Assembly: GCA_964349805.1 (NCBI GenBank)
Contig: CAYGHE010000003.1
Location: 12,990-76,989, forward strand
Length of the DNA: 64,000 nt
DNA from: CAYGHE01 sp964349805
GTDB lineage: Bacteria; Patescibacteriota; Saccharimonadia; Saccharimonadales; Saccharimonadaceae
Direction: 5' to 3'
In this document: positions 8,750 to 17,889 of the stretch, piece after piece
Layout of the letters: the number at the start of each line of letters is the position of its first letter
How positions within the stretch are numbered: the first letter of the stretch is position 1
Program-made: the position numbers and the translations under genes
Notes under the pieces: model-generated
What the model was told of the DNA's origin: nothing
Seen by the model: the letters and a program-made list of their open reading frames with translations, nothing else
Database searches by the model: none

Positions 8750-9757
8750 CTATTGGGGGCTTTTAGGATCTTTAGGGCTAGCACCAGCGTTAACTTCATA
8801 GCTAGTATTGGTACTCTCAAAAAAGTTCACGAGTTGCAATGTATCATTAGCGGCCGCCATCCACTTCGCTGGGTTAGAAACTTTATAGTGGGGACTAAAG
8901 CCTAGTTCTTCTAGTCTTCGATCTGTCAAATATTTGACGTACTGATTCACATAATCCGCATTGAGGCCCAAGATACCGCTTGGCAATAAGTCCTTGTTGT
9001 ATTGCTCTTCCATTTCGACCGCTTCTATAATCATCTGCTTGATTTCGTTTGCAAATTCTTCGGTTTGCAAATCTTCGTTTTCTTCTAGTACGGTCAGAAT
9101 CAGGTTAATCCCAAACTTCAAATGCAAACTCTCGTCACGGATAATCCAGTCCATTAAACTACCAAAATTACGTAGCAGATTGCGTTGGCGAAAAGACAAA
9201 GCCACCATGAACCCGCTATAAAACCAGATGCCTTCAAGAATAATATTGTAGGCTATCAAATTGCGAACAAAGTCTTTTTTGCCTTCTGTAGTGGTGATAT
9301 CCAGGGTATCTTCGGTCATTCTTTTAATAAATTTGGTTTCAAACTCTTCTTTTTTGGCCATACTCTCGACGTTAACGTGTGATTTATAAGCTACTTTGCG
9401 GTCAATCGGAAAAGTCTCGAGTACGTATTCAAAACTCATGCAATGGTTAGCTTCTTCCCACATCTGTTTTGCTAGATAAAGGTGGCATTCGGCGGCATTA
9501 ACGTACGGATACACCCCGAAGGCCAAAGCCTTATTTACTAAAAGCTCATTAGGGTTAAAGTAGCTCATTAAAAACGTGATGGCGTGGCGTTCTTCATCGG
9601 TCATCTTTTTCCAATCAGTCAAATCCTGCCCAAGCTGAATCTCATTCGGAAACCATGTGTTCGCGACCGCTTGATCGTAAAGATCCATCGCCCATTTGTA
9701 ATGGATGGGTTTTAGCAGTAACCCGTCCTGAATACCAGTTCCTAATATGCCCGCCAT
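8750..9757 (-). CDS. nrdB: Class I ribonucleotide reductase small subunit, Phe at radical-Tyr site
   Basis: The dimetal subunit that generates the oxidant for deoxyribonucleotide synthesis. Metal ligands are visible as Glu71, Glu102 and His105 (WEEANH), Glu175 (ILEGIWF), and Glu209 and His212 (RDESLHLKFG). Four residues after the first His, where classical NrdB carries the radical tyrosine, this protein has Phe109 (HCMSFEY), and the first ligand is Glu rather than Asp. Both replacements match the Chlamydia class Ic Mn/Fe enzyme. The ATG at 9757 shares its A with the stop of the preceding 57-codon gene (TAATG), with GAGGG eight bases upstream. The protein is 335 residues and translationally coupled. 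Confidence 0.93.
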   Translation of the reverse strand: MAGILGTGIQDGLLLKPIHYKWAMDLYDQAVANTWFPNEIQLGQDLTDWKKMTDEERHAITFLMSYFNPNELLVNKALAFGVYPYVNAAECHLYLAKQMWEEANHCMSFEYVLETFPIDRKVAYKSHVNVESMAKKEEFETKFIKRMTEDTLDITTTEGKKDFVRNLIAYNIILEGIWFYSGFMVALSFRQRNLLRNFGSLMDWIIRDESLHLKFGINLILTVLEENEDLQTEEFANEIKQMIIEAVEMEEQYNKDLLPSGILGLNADYVNQYVKYLTDRRLEELGFSPHYKVSNPAKWMAAANDTLQLVNFFESTNTSYEVNAGASPKDPKSPQ

Positions 9758-9930
9758 TATTGGCATCCCTCACACATTAGAAAATCCTGCGGGTCAATTG
9801 GTGTGTCGCCCACTCTATCGCTAGATGAGTTATTGGCGTCTGCCTGAGCCTGCGCCATAGCTTCATCAATCGCCCTGAGTTTCTCTTCCAGTGTCATTGA
9901 TTCGTTTATAATTTCTGATGCTTTTACCAT
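9757..9930 (-). CDS. Small protein ending CEGCQ, possible detached NrdA redox tail
   Basis: A 57-residue protein sits between nrdA and nrdB. The start is the ATG at 9930, preceded by a strong AAGGAGGAAAT ribosome site; a TTG in the same frame 21 bases upstream lies before that site and is less likely. The N-terminal half is a charged helix (MTLEEKLRAIDEAMAQAQ), the middle is a Ser/Asn linker, and the end is DPQDFLMCEGCQ. A flexible tail with a CxxC pair is the hallmark of class I NrdA C-termini, which re-reduce the active-site disulfide. The adjacent NrdA ends without any cysteine pair, so this may be that tail as a separate polypeptide. Its gene is coupled to both neighbours. Confidence 0.75.
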   Translation of the reverse strand: MVKASEIINESMTLEEKLRAIDEAMAQAQADANNSSSDRVGDTPIDPQDFLMCEGCQ

Positions 9931-9951
9931 ATTTCCTCCTTGGTTGAACAA

Positions 9952-12363
9952 TTAAGTTCCTACACCTGTTTTAGTTTTAGCGAATCCAAAGCCGACCTTC
10001 TGGGTGTTGCTTTTGGATATAGCTGCAGATTTATTAACCTGAATCGTGCTTTGCTCGGCCGTATGACGAGGCTTAACGTGCAGATAATAGGTTGTCTTCA
10101 ACCCTCTATTCCAGGCCTCCATGTAGATTTTCTCGTATTCATCGATATCGCGAGTTTCAAGATACATATTACGGCTTATCGCCTGATCTACCCATTTTTG
10201 AGCCCTAGCCGCAACTTCTATGAATGCATATGGGCTAAGTTGAAAGCTAGTCTTATATACGTCCTTGACGGCTTGCGGTATTGCCTCGATTTGCTGAACA
10301 TCACCTTGCAGACGCAGTAAATCATCTTTTACTTCTTCCCATAGCCCTAGGTTCTTAAGGTCAGTGACGAGATTAACATTAACTTCCAAAAACTTTCCAT
10401 TCAAAGTGGCGCGAGAGAAAATTTGCGCGAATTGCGGGTCAAGACCTGGAGTGGTCCCGGCTATATGAGCAATGTTGGCGGTAGGAGCTATCGCCATTAA
10501 CGTAGCGTTGCGCATACCTTTTTTGACTTTAGGTCGCAGTTTTTCCCAGTCAAGTCGTTGCTTGCGGCTAATATTTACCTTGACTCCCCTATCTTTGGCT
10601 AATTGGTTAATCGTATCAATCGGCAGAATTCCCTTGCTCCAGCCGCTACCCTTAAACGTTGGGTAGGCGCCATATTTTGCGGCCAGATTCGCGCTCTCGT
10701 CAATGGCGTGGTAACTGATAAATTCAGCCAGCTGGTCGATTAAATCGTAGGCCTCCTCGGATTCGTAACTTATTCCTAGTTTTTCGACAACATCAGTAAA
10801 GCCCATGACACCCAAGCCTAACGCTCGGTTTTGCTTGTTACTATTCATAGCTTCTGGAATTGGGGTATTAGTAATGTCTACCAAGTTATCGAGTTGTCGA
10901 ATGGCGCTACGAGTACTCTCAGATAGTCGCTCCCAATCCCACTTTTTATCCTCATTCAGGTGAGCAGACAAATTAATACTGACCAGGTTGCAGACGGCCG
11001 TATTATCTTTGTCTTGGGGCAAGGTTATTTCAGTGCAAAGGTTAGAAAGATGTATGGTTGAGGTGTTGTTATTCAAGGCGCGAACATTGATAGTATCTTT
11101 CCACGTCAGCCAAGGGTGGCTAGTAGCCTGCAAGGTCATGAGGATTTGACGATACTGCTCACGCGCGTCGATTTTCTTATAGTCACGCATTTTGCCAGCC
11201 TCGGCTTTTTTGACATAGCTCGCGTAAGCTTTGCTAAATTCAGCACCATACAGCTCGGGCAAATCAGTTACTTCAGCTGGATCAAACAAGTACCATGGTT
11301 GGTTCTTGGCAACTCTCTTCATGAATTCATCGCTGATAAATACAGCTGTGTTAGCTAAACGAGTCCTGAGGTATGGATCACCAGAGTTTTGCTTTAAATC
11401 CAAAAACTGCGGAAAATTCAGGTGCCAATTCTCCATATACAATGCCGCCGCCCCAGCTTTTTTGCCTTTTCGGCTGACTGCAAACAGGGCTGTGTCAATC
11501 ATTTTCATAAAAGGAATAGGGCCAGTGCTTTCGGTATTAGTAGTTTTAACTGGGCTGCCTGCCGCTCGGAGCTTGTTCAAACTTATACCAATACCACCAG
11601 TACCTTTGGCAATCCACATCGTATCTCGAACGCCCTTAGCGATAGACTCCATGTCATCCTGAACCTCTATCAAAAAACAGTTAGAAAGTTGCGGGAACGA
11701 GCCACCGGCGTTAACTCGAGTTGAACCGCCCGGAACATATTCAAGTTTGCTCATATGATCATAAAAATCTAGGGCACATTCGGTAGGATTTTCGGCATTA
11801 AAGCTAAGCCCCATGGCAATTCGCATGTGCGTAAATTGCGGTACTTCAATTGGTTCGCCACTGTTTTTGCGCAGTGCATAGCGATTTTTGTTGGTGACTA
11901 CACCCAAATATTTACTAAGATTATCACGCGACGGATCAAGAGCTTTGGATAGGCGCTTAATATCAAAAATTTTCTGATTCATGCGTGCATCCAATAAACC
12001 GTCTTCGACGCCCTGCTTTATAAATTCTGGAAATTTTTGCTCGTGTAGTTTTTTTAACTCAGCCGCCGTATCGTAATCGCCAAGAGTGTTCTTATAGATG
12101 TTCTTTAGTAGCAGTCTGGATGCAATAATGTCAAAATCTGGATCATCCTTGACGTTTTGCAGAGCAGTATTTATGACCGCCTCGTCCAGTTGCTCGGATG
12201 TTATGCCATCAAACAGAGTTAATTGTAGTTCGGTCGCTACCTGCACTACCTTGCTTATTTGGTCAGGCAGCCCTTCGCTGGCTCTAACGAGCGCCAGGTT
12301 GATCTTGTTGGCGTCAAACGGCTCTCTATCACCATTGCGTTTTACTACATGTATTCCGTTCAT
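9952..12363 (-). CDS. nrdA: Class I ribonucleotide reductase large subunit
   Basis: Reduces ribonucleotides to deoxyribonucleotides. Residues ~1-95 are an ATP-cone (VVKRNGDREPFDANKI), indicating dATP feedback. The barrel has the redox cysteine in GGSFPQLSNCF, the active-site triad in NLCTEITLP (Asn, Cys, Glu), the second redox cysteine in AVCNLVSIN, the ATLMAIAPTANIA loop and the paired tyrosines of TTYYLH for radical transfer. Length is 803. It ends KVGFGFAKTKTGVGT with no C-terminal cysteines, unlike typical NrdA; a tail of that type is encoded by the next small gene. An SD-like GGAGAGAG precedes the ATG at 12363. First gene of the nrdA-57aa-nrdB operon. Confidence 0.95.
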   Translation of the reverse strand: MNGIHVVKRNGDREPFDANKINLALVRASEGLPDQISKVVQVATELQLTLFDGITSEQLDEAVINTALQNVKDDPDFDIIASRLLLKNIYKNTLGDYDTAAELKKLHEQKFPEFIKQGVEDGLLDARMNQKIFDIKRLSKALDPSRDNLSKYLGVVTNKNRYALRKNSGEPIEVPQFTHMRIAMGLSFNAENPTECALDFYDHMSKLEYVPGGSTRVNAGGSFPQLSNCFLIEVQDDMESIAKGVRDTMWIAKGTGGIGISLNKLRAAGSPVKTTNTESTGPIPFMKMIDTALFAVSRKGKKAGAAALYMENWHLNFPQFLDLKQNSGDPYLRTRLANTAVFISDEFMKRVAKNQPWYLFDPAEVTDLPELYGAEFSKAYASYVKKAEAGKMRDYKKIDAREQYRQILMTLQATSHPWLTWKDTINVRALNNNTSTIHLSNLCTEITLPQDKDNTAVCNLVSINLSAHLNEDKKWDWERLSESTRSAIRQLDNLVDITNTPIPEAMNSNKQNRALGLGVMGFTDVVEKLGISYESEEAYDLIDQLAEFISYHAIDESANLAAKYGAYPTFKGSGWSKGILPIDTINQLAKDRGVKVNISRKQRLDWEKLRPKVKKGMRNATLMAIAPTANIAHIAGTTPGLDPQFAQIFSRATLNGKFLEVNVNLVTDLKNLGLWEEVKDDLLRLQGDVQQIEAIPQAVKDVYKTSFQLSPYAFIEVAARAQKWVDQAISRNMYLETRDIDEYEKIYMEAWNRGLKTTYYLHVKPRHTAEQSTIQVNKSAAISKSNTQKVGFGFAKTKTGVGT

Positions 12364-12491
12364 ACTCTCTCCGTCCCTCTATTTAATGAGCGCAAGAAGA
12401 CTGCTGGCCGCATAACTGACCCGTGTGTTTGCAGTTTCTTACAACATATTTATTTTTATTGAACTACCAGCGTAAGCAGTGTGTAGATAGC

Positions 12492-12520
12492 ACTATAAGC
12501 TTTATATATTGCCCTGACAA
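12492..12520 (-). promoter_or_regulatory. Promoter of the ribonucleotide reductase operon
   Basis: Read on the minus strand, TTGTCA (12520-12515) is followed after 17 bases by TATAGT (12497-12492). The predicted start lies ~125 bases before the nrdA ATG. It is the only well-spaced sigma70-type pair I see in the 264-base spacer; the rest of the spacer shows no gene. Confidence 0.6.
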
Positions 12521-12598
12521 GACTTTTAAAGATTTTTATGCCGAATCTAAGCGCAGTGAGTCAAATCACATCTAATAGCGTAGTGTTTGTTATTTACA

Positions 12599-12614
12599 AC
12601 ACTACATATGGTGT
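12599..12614. promoter_or_regulatory. Possible NrdR box upstream of nrdA
   Basis: The 16-base sequence acactacatatggtgt differs at two positions from the palindromic NrdR consensus acactatatatagtgt. It lies ~80 bases upstream of the predicted nrdA promoter, next to the end of the transporter gene. NrdR boxes normally come in pairs about three helical turns apart; the only partner, at 12571-12586, keeps just the right half-site (tagtgt). No nrdR gene is in the window. Confidence 0.4.
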
Positions 12615-12627
12615 ACTGATGGGAATT

Positions 12628-13965
12628 TTATTTGCGAAACATGATTAGACCGATAAGGAGCCAGAACAATAGGACCCCTCCAGATATGGCCAGCAAAGCC
12701 CCGAGACCCAGTTGGAAGATGATGAGCATTGATAGCGCCGTGAATATACCGCCGCCCACAATAGGTTCAAACAATAGCTGTTTGTAGCCGAAACGCTCTA
12801 GGGCGTGCGATCTATTAGATGGATCTGCGGTTTTCATTAATAACAGGCCTGTAGCCGTCATACCCATAGATTGTCCGTAGTTACCAATACCGCGCTCGAA
12901 CCAATATTGATGAAAGAGTCGCGGCGCAAAATATAGAAATGCTAAAAGATTCCAGACAATGCCCGCGACGGCCAACAAGATAAACGGCACTAGATTGTCA
13001 GATATCGTAGTCAGTGACATGGTGGCTATAGCCGCGACAATAACTAATTCGAGCGCAAGAGCCCCCGTGAAAGCGATGGTTTTTAGGTGCAATAGTTTTT
13101 CAAGCCTGAATATACTCAGGATAAACTGAACAACTATTCCACCGATCATTGCTAACGGGAAAAGTGGTATGAAACGCACAAATTCCAAGTCGGTAAATGG
13201 CCCTAGTATCGCGACTTCAGCCAATAGCATCCCCTCCTTAATAAGCCAGCCAACGCCAATAGCAGCGCCAATTAAAGCAAACTGCAAAAAAGTCCTTGCT
13301 ATACGGTGTCTGGCAAAATACTGACTGTGCGTATCAACAAAATAATGGCGCAGAGCCTCATATAACGGCGCCCGCAAATCTCTTAGTTTCTTCCGTTTCG
13401 GCAGTGGATGTTTTCGACGATAGATAGCCGTCATAAACAACCCGCTAAGCAGTCCGACAACAATACCGACAGTCGCCAACCCTAGGGCTAAATCAGCTCC
13501 TTCGGCAAAATCAAGTTCTACGAATAGGTCTCCCAAGCCAGCTGCTGTACCGTGGCCACCCTCAAAACTTATTTCAATCAGAGCAGCGGCTAGTGGGCTG
13601 AAATGAAACAACGGGACAAGCACCAGCATGGTTAATATAGCGCCTACTACATATTGCCCCCATGCTATCGTCTGTCCGAACACAATTTGCGGACCGGCAA
13701 AAGACCAGATTTTGCGGGGGCTCATAAGTTTTTTGCCAAGAAAAAGCGTGGCAAAAACTACATTAATAAAAATACCTGGTATCCACGACCAGTGCGCTTG
13801 AGTATTATTCTCAATTAATGGCACCACCTGGCCAACCAGGAGTATAGCTATACCAGCACAAAGCGCAAAAGGGATAAGTTGGAATAATGGATGGCTGCGT
13901 TTATAAAAGAAAAGTCCAATAAACCCGAACAGGCCTATAGCAGCAAGACTTAGTGTTTGTTCCAT
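12628..13965 (-). CDS. GltS-type sodium/glutamate symporter family protein
   Basis: A polytopic membrane protein of 445 residues with about twelve hydrophobic segments. The first half contains FEGGHGTAAGLGD, resembling the GGHGT signature of sodium/glutamate symporters, and the second half contains GNYGQSMGMTATGLLLM, matching the second re-entrant loop of that fold. A loop rich in basic residues (YRRKHPLPKRKK) near the middle is cytoplasmic. I placed the start at the ATG at 13965 because the longer frame would run into the tRNA-Ser gene. Substrate is inferred only; glutamate or another carboxylate is plausible for a cell that scavenges from a host. Confidence 0.7.
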   Translation of the reverse strand: MEQTLSLAAIGLFGFIGLFFYKRSHPLFQLIPFALCAGIAILLVGQVVPLIENNTQAHWSWIPGIFINVVFATLFLGKKLMSPRKIWSFAGPQIVFGQTIAWGQYVVGAILTMLVLVPLFHFSPLAAALIEISFEGGHGTAAGLGDLFVELDFAEGADLALGLATVGIVVGLLSGLFMTAIYRRKHPLPKRKKLRDLRAPLYEALRHYFVDTHSQYFARHRIARTFLQFALIGAAIGVGWLIKEGMLLAEVAILGPFTDLEFVRFIPLFPLAMIGGIVVQFILSIFRLEKLLHLKTIAFTGALALELVIVAAIATMSLTTISDNLVPFILLAVAGIVWNLLAFLYFAPRLFHQYWFERGIGNYGQSMGMTATGLLLMKTADPSNRSHALERFGYKQLLFEPIVGGGIFTALSMLIIFQLGLGALLAISGGVLLFWLLIGLIMFRK

Positions 13966-14011
13966 ACTCTTTACATTAGCGTAATGCGTAATTAGGTGCA
14001 AAAATAAAAAA

Positions 14012-14103
14012 TGGCGGAGAGAGAGGGATTCGAACCCTCGGTGGAGTTTCCCCCACACACGCTTTCCAAGCGTGCGCACTAGACCAGACTATGCGACCTC
14101 TCC
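14012..14103 (-). tRNA. tRNA-Ser (anticodon GGA)
   Basis: On the minus strand the gene starts GGAGAGGTCGCATAG and ends CTCTCTCCGCCA with encoded CCA. The anticodon loop is CTTGGAAAG, giving GGA. A long variable arm (GTGTGTGGGGGAAACTCCAC region) and GGTTCGAATCC T-loop identify it as serine type II. The acceptor stem pairs throughout apart from one G-U. Confidence 0.95.
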
Positions 14104-14193
14104 TCGTGAGAACAAGTATATCAGTGTTAGTTGTGTTTTTCACCCCAATACCACAGTTGCGATTATAGATAAGCTCTTGCATAATAATGGTTG

Positions 14194-14967
14194 ATGGCCA
14201 CTCCCAGAAAAAATACCCCACCAGTTATCCGTCTGCGAAAACTCAAGAAAAAGTTTGGTTTTGGCGATGCCGAAAATTACGCTCTGGATGGTATCAGTCT
14301 GACTATTAAAAAGGGTGAATTCGTCGCCATTATGGGCCCTAGCGGCTGCGGCAAAACTACTTTGTTAAATATTTTGGGGTTACTAGATAACCCAACGAGC
14401 GGCACTTACGAATTAAACGGCAAATCATCCGTTGAACTATCTCAACGCAAAAAGGCTCGCATTCGAAGCCGTCAAATAGGGTTTGTATTTCAAAGTTTCA
14501 ATTTGGTTGCGCGCCTCAATATAGTTGAAAACGTCGCTTTGCCACTCACCTACAAAGGCTTTACCCGCACCAAACGGCTAATTATGGCCAGCGATATTTT
14601 GTCTAGTTTTGGACTGGGCGAACGTGAATATTACATGCCACACCAGTTGTCAGGCGGCCAAACGCAACGAGTTGCTATAGCTCGCGCCCTGGTTAATGAG
14701 CCTTCTATTATCTTGGCGGACGAGCCGACTGGCGCCCTGGATTCACGTTCTAGCCACATTATCATGGAGGAGCTGTCCGAATTACACCAACAAGGCAACA
14801 CCATTATTATGGTCACTCACAACCCTCGCTTAACTTCCTATGCCAGCCGAATTATTACAATGTTAGATGGCAAAATCGACACCGACACTAAAACTCTTTC
14901 TACCCTCAAAAAGCCCCGACGGTCTTCTACTCATCGCCGTAAACCAAAAACCAGGAAAAGAAAATAA
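14194..14967 (+). CDS. ABC transporter ATP-binding protein (MacB/LolD type)
   Basis: The nucleotide-binding subunit of a MacB-like exporter. It shows Walker [10 protein letters not shown] near residue 50, the Q-loop VFQSFNLV, the signature [15 protein letters not shown], Walker [12 protein letters not shown] and the switch His in MVTHNPR. The C-terminus is a basic extension ([18 protein letters not shown]) likely to touch RNA or membrane. The ATG at 14194 is used; a CATAAT-like -10 only eight bases upstream and no Shine-Dalgarno suggest a leaderless message. Its stop overlaps the next gene's ATG (TAATG), so ATPase and permease are coupled. Cargo is unknown. Confidence 0.92.
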   Translation: MATPRKNTPPVIRLRKLKKKFGFGDAENYALDGISLTIKKGEFVAIMGPSGCGKTTLLNILGLLDNPTSGTYELNGKSSVELSQRKKARIRSRQIGFVFQSFNLVARLNIVENVALPLTYKGFTRTKRLIMASDILSSFGLGEREYYMPHQLSGGQTQRVAIARALVNEPSIILADEPTGALDSRSSHIIMEELSELHQQGNTIIMVTHNPRLTSYASRIITMLDGKIDTDTKTLSTLKKPRRSSTHRRKPKTRKRK

Positions 14968-16199
14968 TGCGTCTCTTGTTTCTAAACCACATGCAAAACG
15001 CCTACCAGTCGCTTGTTTCCAGGCGAGTACGCAGTGGCTTGACGGTCCTTGGCGTAACGATAGGTATCGCCAGCATTACGGCAATTTTAGCCTTGGGCGA
15101 AGGCGCTAGCCGAATTATCGACAAACAAATTGATGACCTCGGCGGCAATATAATCATAGTGCGTCCCGGAGTTGATACCGACCCGCTTGCCGATCTTGCC
15201 AAAGCGCATACTGGCCGTGACTTTTCAGCTAGTACTTTGACCGAAAAGGATTTGAGCCATATTGGCAATACCCCTGGCGTCAAGACGTCATCGCCACTAA
15301 TGGTACTGAGCGGCACTATAAAATCTGCTTCAGAAACCGCGCCAACTGGTTCGCCCATACTGGCTTCAGGGCCTAGTTTGGCCGAGGTATCCGATTTAAC
15401 TATCCGTTACGGACAGTTTTTGGATGACAATACCAGCCGGAATACTGCCGTAATAGGAGTTCAGTTGTCGGTGGACCTTTTTGGCACAGAACATTCTCTT
15501 GGTCAAACATTTAGCGTACGAGGACAGACTTTTACTGTTATAGGCGTGCTGGATAGAATTAATAATCCTATAAATTACAATCTCGTGGACTTTGACCAAG
15601 CCGCAATTATTCATTTTGAAAAAGGCAAACAAATAAACCAAGATACCGCCCAAATACAGCAAATTAATATTCAAGCTAATTCCGTAGCTAACGTACCCCA
15701 ACTAAAAGAAGATGTCAGGCAAACTCTGCTAACATCTCACGACGGCGAGGAAGATTTCGTAGTCTTATCAGGCGAACAAATAGCTCAGCCTAGTAACCAA
15801 TTATTCCAGACCGTGGCTGGAATTACCGTAGCCGCAGCAGCAATTTCACTCGTCGTTGGTGGAATTGGCATTATGAATATTATGTTAGTCACCGTTGCCG
15901 AACGCACCCGAGAAATCGGTATCAGGAAAGCTCTGGGCGCCAGTAACACTGATATTTATTGGCAGTTTTTAATAGAATCACTCGCCATCAGTTTAATCGG
16001 CGGCTTCGCGGGCTACATGTTTGGTTACGTTATAGCTTTTGGCGCCAGCGTATTCGTAGTATTCGACCCCGCTTTTAGTTGGCAAACCGCCTTTTCGGCC
16101 CTCACTTTATCAATAATAGTTGGCGTGCTTTTTGGCCTATACCCAGCTATTCGCGCCGCCCGCAAAAACCCTATCGAATCTTTGCGACAATACGAATAA
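14967..16199 (+). CDS. MacB/FtsX-type ABC transporter permease
   Basis: A 410-residue permease. One N-terminal membrane helix (RSGLTVLGVTIGIASITAIL) is followed by a ~230-residue extracytoplasmic MacB periplasmic-core-like domain, then three membrane helices starting at TVAAAAISLVVGGIGIMNIML. The coupling segment VAERTREIGIRKALGAS is diagnostic for FtsX-domain permeases, and the end is PAIRAARKNPIESLRQYE. This family acts mechanically on substrates at the membrane rather than by classical transport; in organisms without an outer membrane it often exports peptides or lipoproteins. It is coupled to the ATPase in front by an overlapping start. Confidence 0.9.
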   Translation: MRLLFLNHMQNAYQSLVSRRVRSGLTVLGVTIGIASITAILALGEGASRIIDKQIDDLGGNIIIVRPGVDTDPLADLAKAHTGRDFSASTLTEKDLSHIGNTPGVKTSSPLMVLSGTIKSASETAPTGSPILASGPSLAEVSDLTIRYGQFLDDNTSRNTAVIGVQLSVDLFGTEHSLGQTFSVRGQTFTVIGVLDRINNPINYNLVDFDQAAIIHFEKGKQINQDTAQIQQINIQANSVANVPQLKEDVRQTLLTSHDGEEDFVVLSGEQIAQPSNQLFQTVAGITVAAAAISLVVGGIGIMNIMLVTVAERTREIGIRKALGASNTDIYWQFLIESLAISLIGGFAGYMFGYVIAFGASVFVVFDPAFSWQTAFSALTLSIIVGVLFGLYPAIRAARKNPIESLRQYE

Positions 16200-16204
16200 A
16201 CTTT

Positions 16205-17248
16205 TTATTCTAGTTCGGCTTTTAGTTTTTCAATTAAGTCTACCGGTGTTGGGTTGACGCCGTTCAGGATAGCTAAATAAATACTAGCGTAATCGGCCAA
16301 AATACTACCCCAAAGAAGTTGTTGGATAGTTGTCTCGCCCTGCAGGTTTATAACTGTAGCCTTTGGCCTTTTGCCGCTTAACAACCTATCAGATACTTCA
16401 AACCGTTTGAGTATTTGCGAGTGCTCCAAATTGCTAACCAGGTCAAATATAGCGAACGGTTTTTCAACTGGATGAGACGTCCAGCCTATGAATTCATTGT
16501 GGTTGAATTCTGGATATTCGTTCCAAAACGCCGTGTTCTTGGCATTTTCGTTCCAGCCAATTTTCCATTTATAAGCTAGCGCACCAGTGAGTGAGCCACC
16601 GTATAGCACGGCAGTCTTGCCAGCTGACTCAAGCGCCAATTGCTTGGCGTAGTTCTGATCTGTCGGCACGGCAGGATCCCATTTGGCACTCTCCGTTTTT
16701 AGCCAGTCAGACGCCGAAGCTATATCATCCAGCCGAGTTTTAGAAACTATATCAAAACTAACCAACAGCGCTAGTAATGCGCGAAGATTAAGAATAACAG
16801 CCATCCTAGGTTGTAAATCTCCTGGCAAAATCACATGAGGTACTGCCTCTTTACTGGTGGCGTACTCTGCTAATTTTCCACCTGAAGCTATTACGGACAC
16901 TTTGGAGTTTTTTGATTCGGCTTGCGACAACACACTCAGTGTTTCCTCTGTATTGCCCGAATAACTGCTAGCAATTACTAGCGTATTTTGTCCTGCATAC
17001 GAAGGCAAATTGTAATTGCGCACAATTTCTAGAGGCACGCCTAATTCTTCTTTTAGCCACGCTTTTACTAGCAAAGCTGCCAAAGCCGAGCCGCCCATTC
17101 CAGCTACTACAACGCTTGTAATATTTGCACCATCGGCGGGTTGATTTATAACTTCGGCTTCAAACTCAGCCTGCTGATACTGTAATCCAGCCACCCCCAG
17201 AGCATCCTGCGGGTCGCGTTGTTTTATAACGTTGGTGTCATCTAACAT
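16205..17248 (-). CDS. Bifunctional phosphoglucose/phosphomannose isomerase (SIS domain)
   Basis: Interconverts glucose-6-P or mannose-6-P with fructose-6-P. The N-terminal SIS domain has VVVAGMGGSALAALL, LVIASSYSGNTEETLS and SVIASGGKLAEYA, characteristic of the small PGI/PMI family known from archaea and some bacteria. The C-terminal domain holds WNENAKNTAFWNEYPEFNHNEFIGW, a typical conserved stretch with the catalytic Glu and His candidates. At 347 residues it is close to the family's ~320-350. Convergent with the ABC permease, only five bases apart. Together with zwf it points to sugar-phosphate handling. Confidence 0.85.
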   Translation of the reverse strand: MLDDTNVIKQRDPQDALGVAGLQYQQAEFEAEVINQPADGANITSVVVAGMGGSALAALLVKAWLKEELGVPLEIVRNYNLPSYAGQNTLVIASSYSGNTEETLSVLSQAESKNSKVSVIASGGKLAEYATSKEAVPHVILPGDLQPRMAVILNLRALLALLVSFDIVSKTRLDDIASASDWLKTESAKWDPAVPTDQNYAKQLALESAGKTAVLYGGSLTGALAYKWKIGWNENAKNTAFWNEYPEFNHNEFIGWTSHPVEKPFAIFDLVSNLEHSQILKRFEVSDRLLSGKRPKATVINLQGETTIQQLLWGSILADYASIYLAILNGVNPTPVDLIEKLKAELE

Positions 17249-17331
17249 AGAACCTCTCTTATTGCTTTGATTTATATAGCTATGATACAGTACTTAGTAG
17301 ATTAGCACGAACATAATCAAAAGGGTGGGCC

Positions 17332-17877
17332 ATGGATATTCAACCGACGACACAAAAACCTATAAGTGATGACCAAGAATTGGCAAAAGTATTAGCCGGC
17401 GTATCAACCGACGACGACTCAGCCAGCGACGATCAAGCTGTTACAGCAGATACTGCTGTGTTAGGTGCGCCTTCTACGCCACCTGTTGCGACGCCAGCAG
17501 AAGACGAAGAATCGCCCGAAGAGACTACTGAGACTGAGCCAGCAGAAAATGCTTTGCCTACGCCAACACCCCCAGTGGTAACTGATTTTTCCTTGCCTAC
17601 TCCAGCAACGCCAACATCTCCAGTTAGTTCTGGTGGTGATGATTTAGAGGGCATTAAAAAGGACGCGTTAAATGAATTGCGACCACTAGTCGACAAGCTC
17701 AACCTAGCACCAGAAGAAAAATTTGATACTTACTTATTGTTACTTCGCAGTACTGACGACAGAGCCCTAATCGGCCCCGCTCACGAGGCCGCTCAGGCTA
17801 TCACCGATGAGTCACGCAAAGCCCAAGCCTTACTCGACATCATCAAAGAAATCGACTTTTTATCTAATCCGCAATAA
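17332..17877 (+). CDS. Hypothetical protein with acidic disordered N-terminus
   Basis: A 181-residue protein of unknown function. Residues ~1-105 are low complexity, dominated by Asp, Glu, Thr, Pro and Ala (repeated PTP/PAT elements), and are almost certainly disordered. Residues ~108-181 look like an ordered helical domain (GIKKDALNELRPLVDKLNL, EEKFDTYLLLLRSTDD, AQALLDIIKEIDFL). There is no signal peptide or membrane segment. The first ATG follows a GGGTGG stretch that could serve as ribosome site. The C-terminal domain may bind a partner, but nothing in the sequence identifies it. Convergent with groEL. Confidence 0.7.
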   Translation: MDIQPTTQKPISDDQELAKVLAGVSTDDDSASDDQAVTADTAVLGAPSTPPVATPAEDEESPEETTETEPAENALPTPTPPVVTDFSLPTPATPTSPVSSGGDDLEGIKKDALNELRPLVDKLNLAPEEKFDTYLLLLRSTDDRALIGPAHEAAQAITDESRKAQALLDIIKEIDFLSNPQ

Positions 17878-17889
17878 ACTTTTGATTCT

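Noticed and set aside
12478..12495. agtgtgtagatagcact as a second NrdR box
   Set aside because: It is only loosely palindromic and does not match the NrdR consensus in the centre.
13966..14079. N-terminal extension of the GltS-like protein
   Set aside because: It runs through the tRNA-Ser gene.
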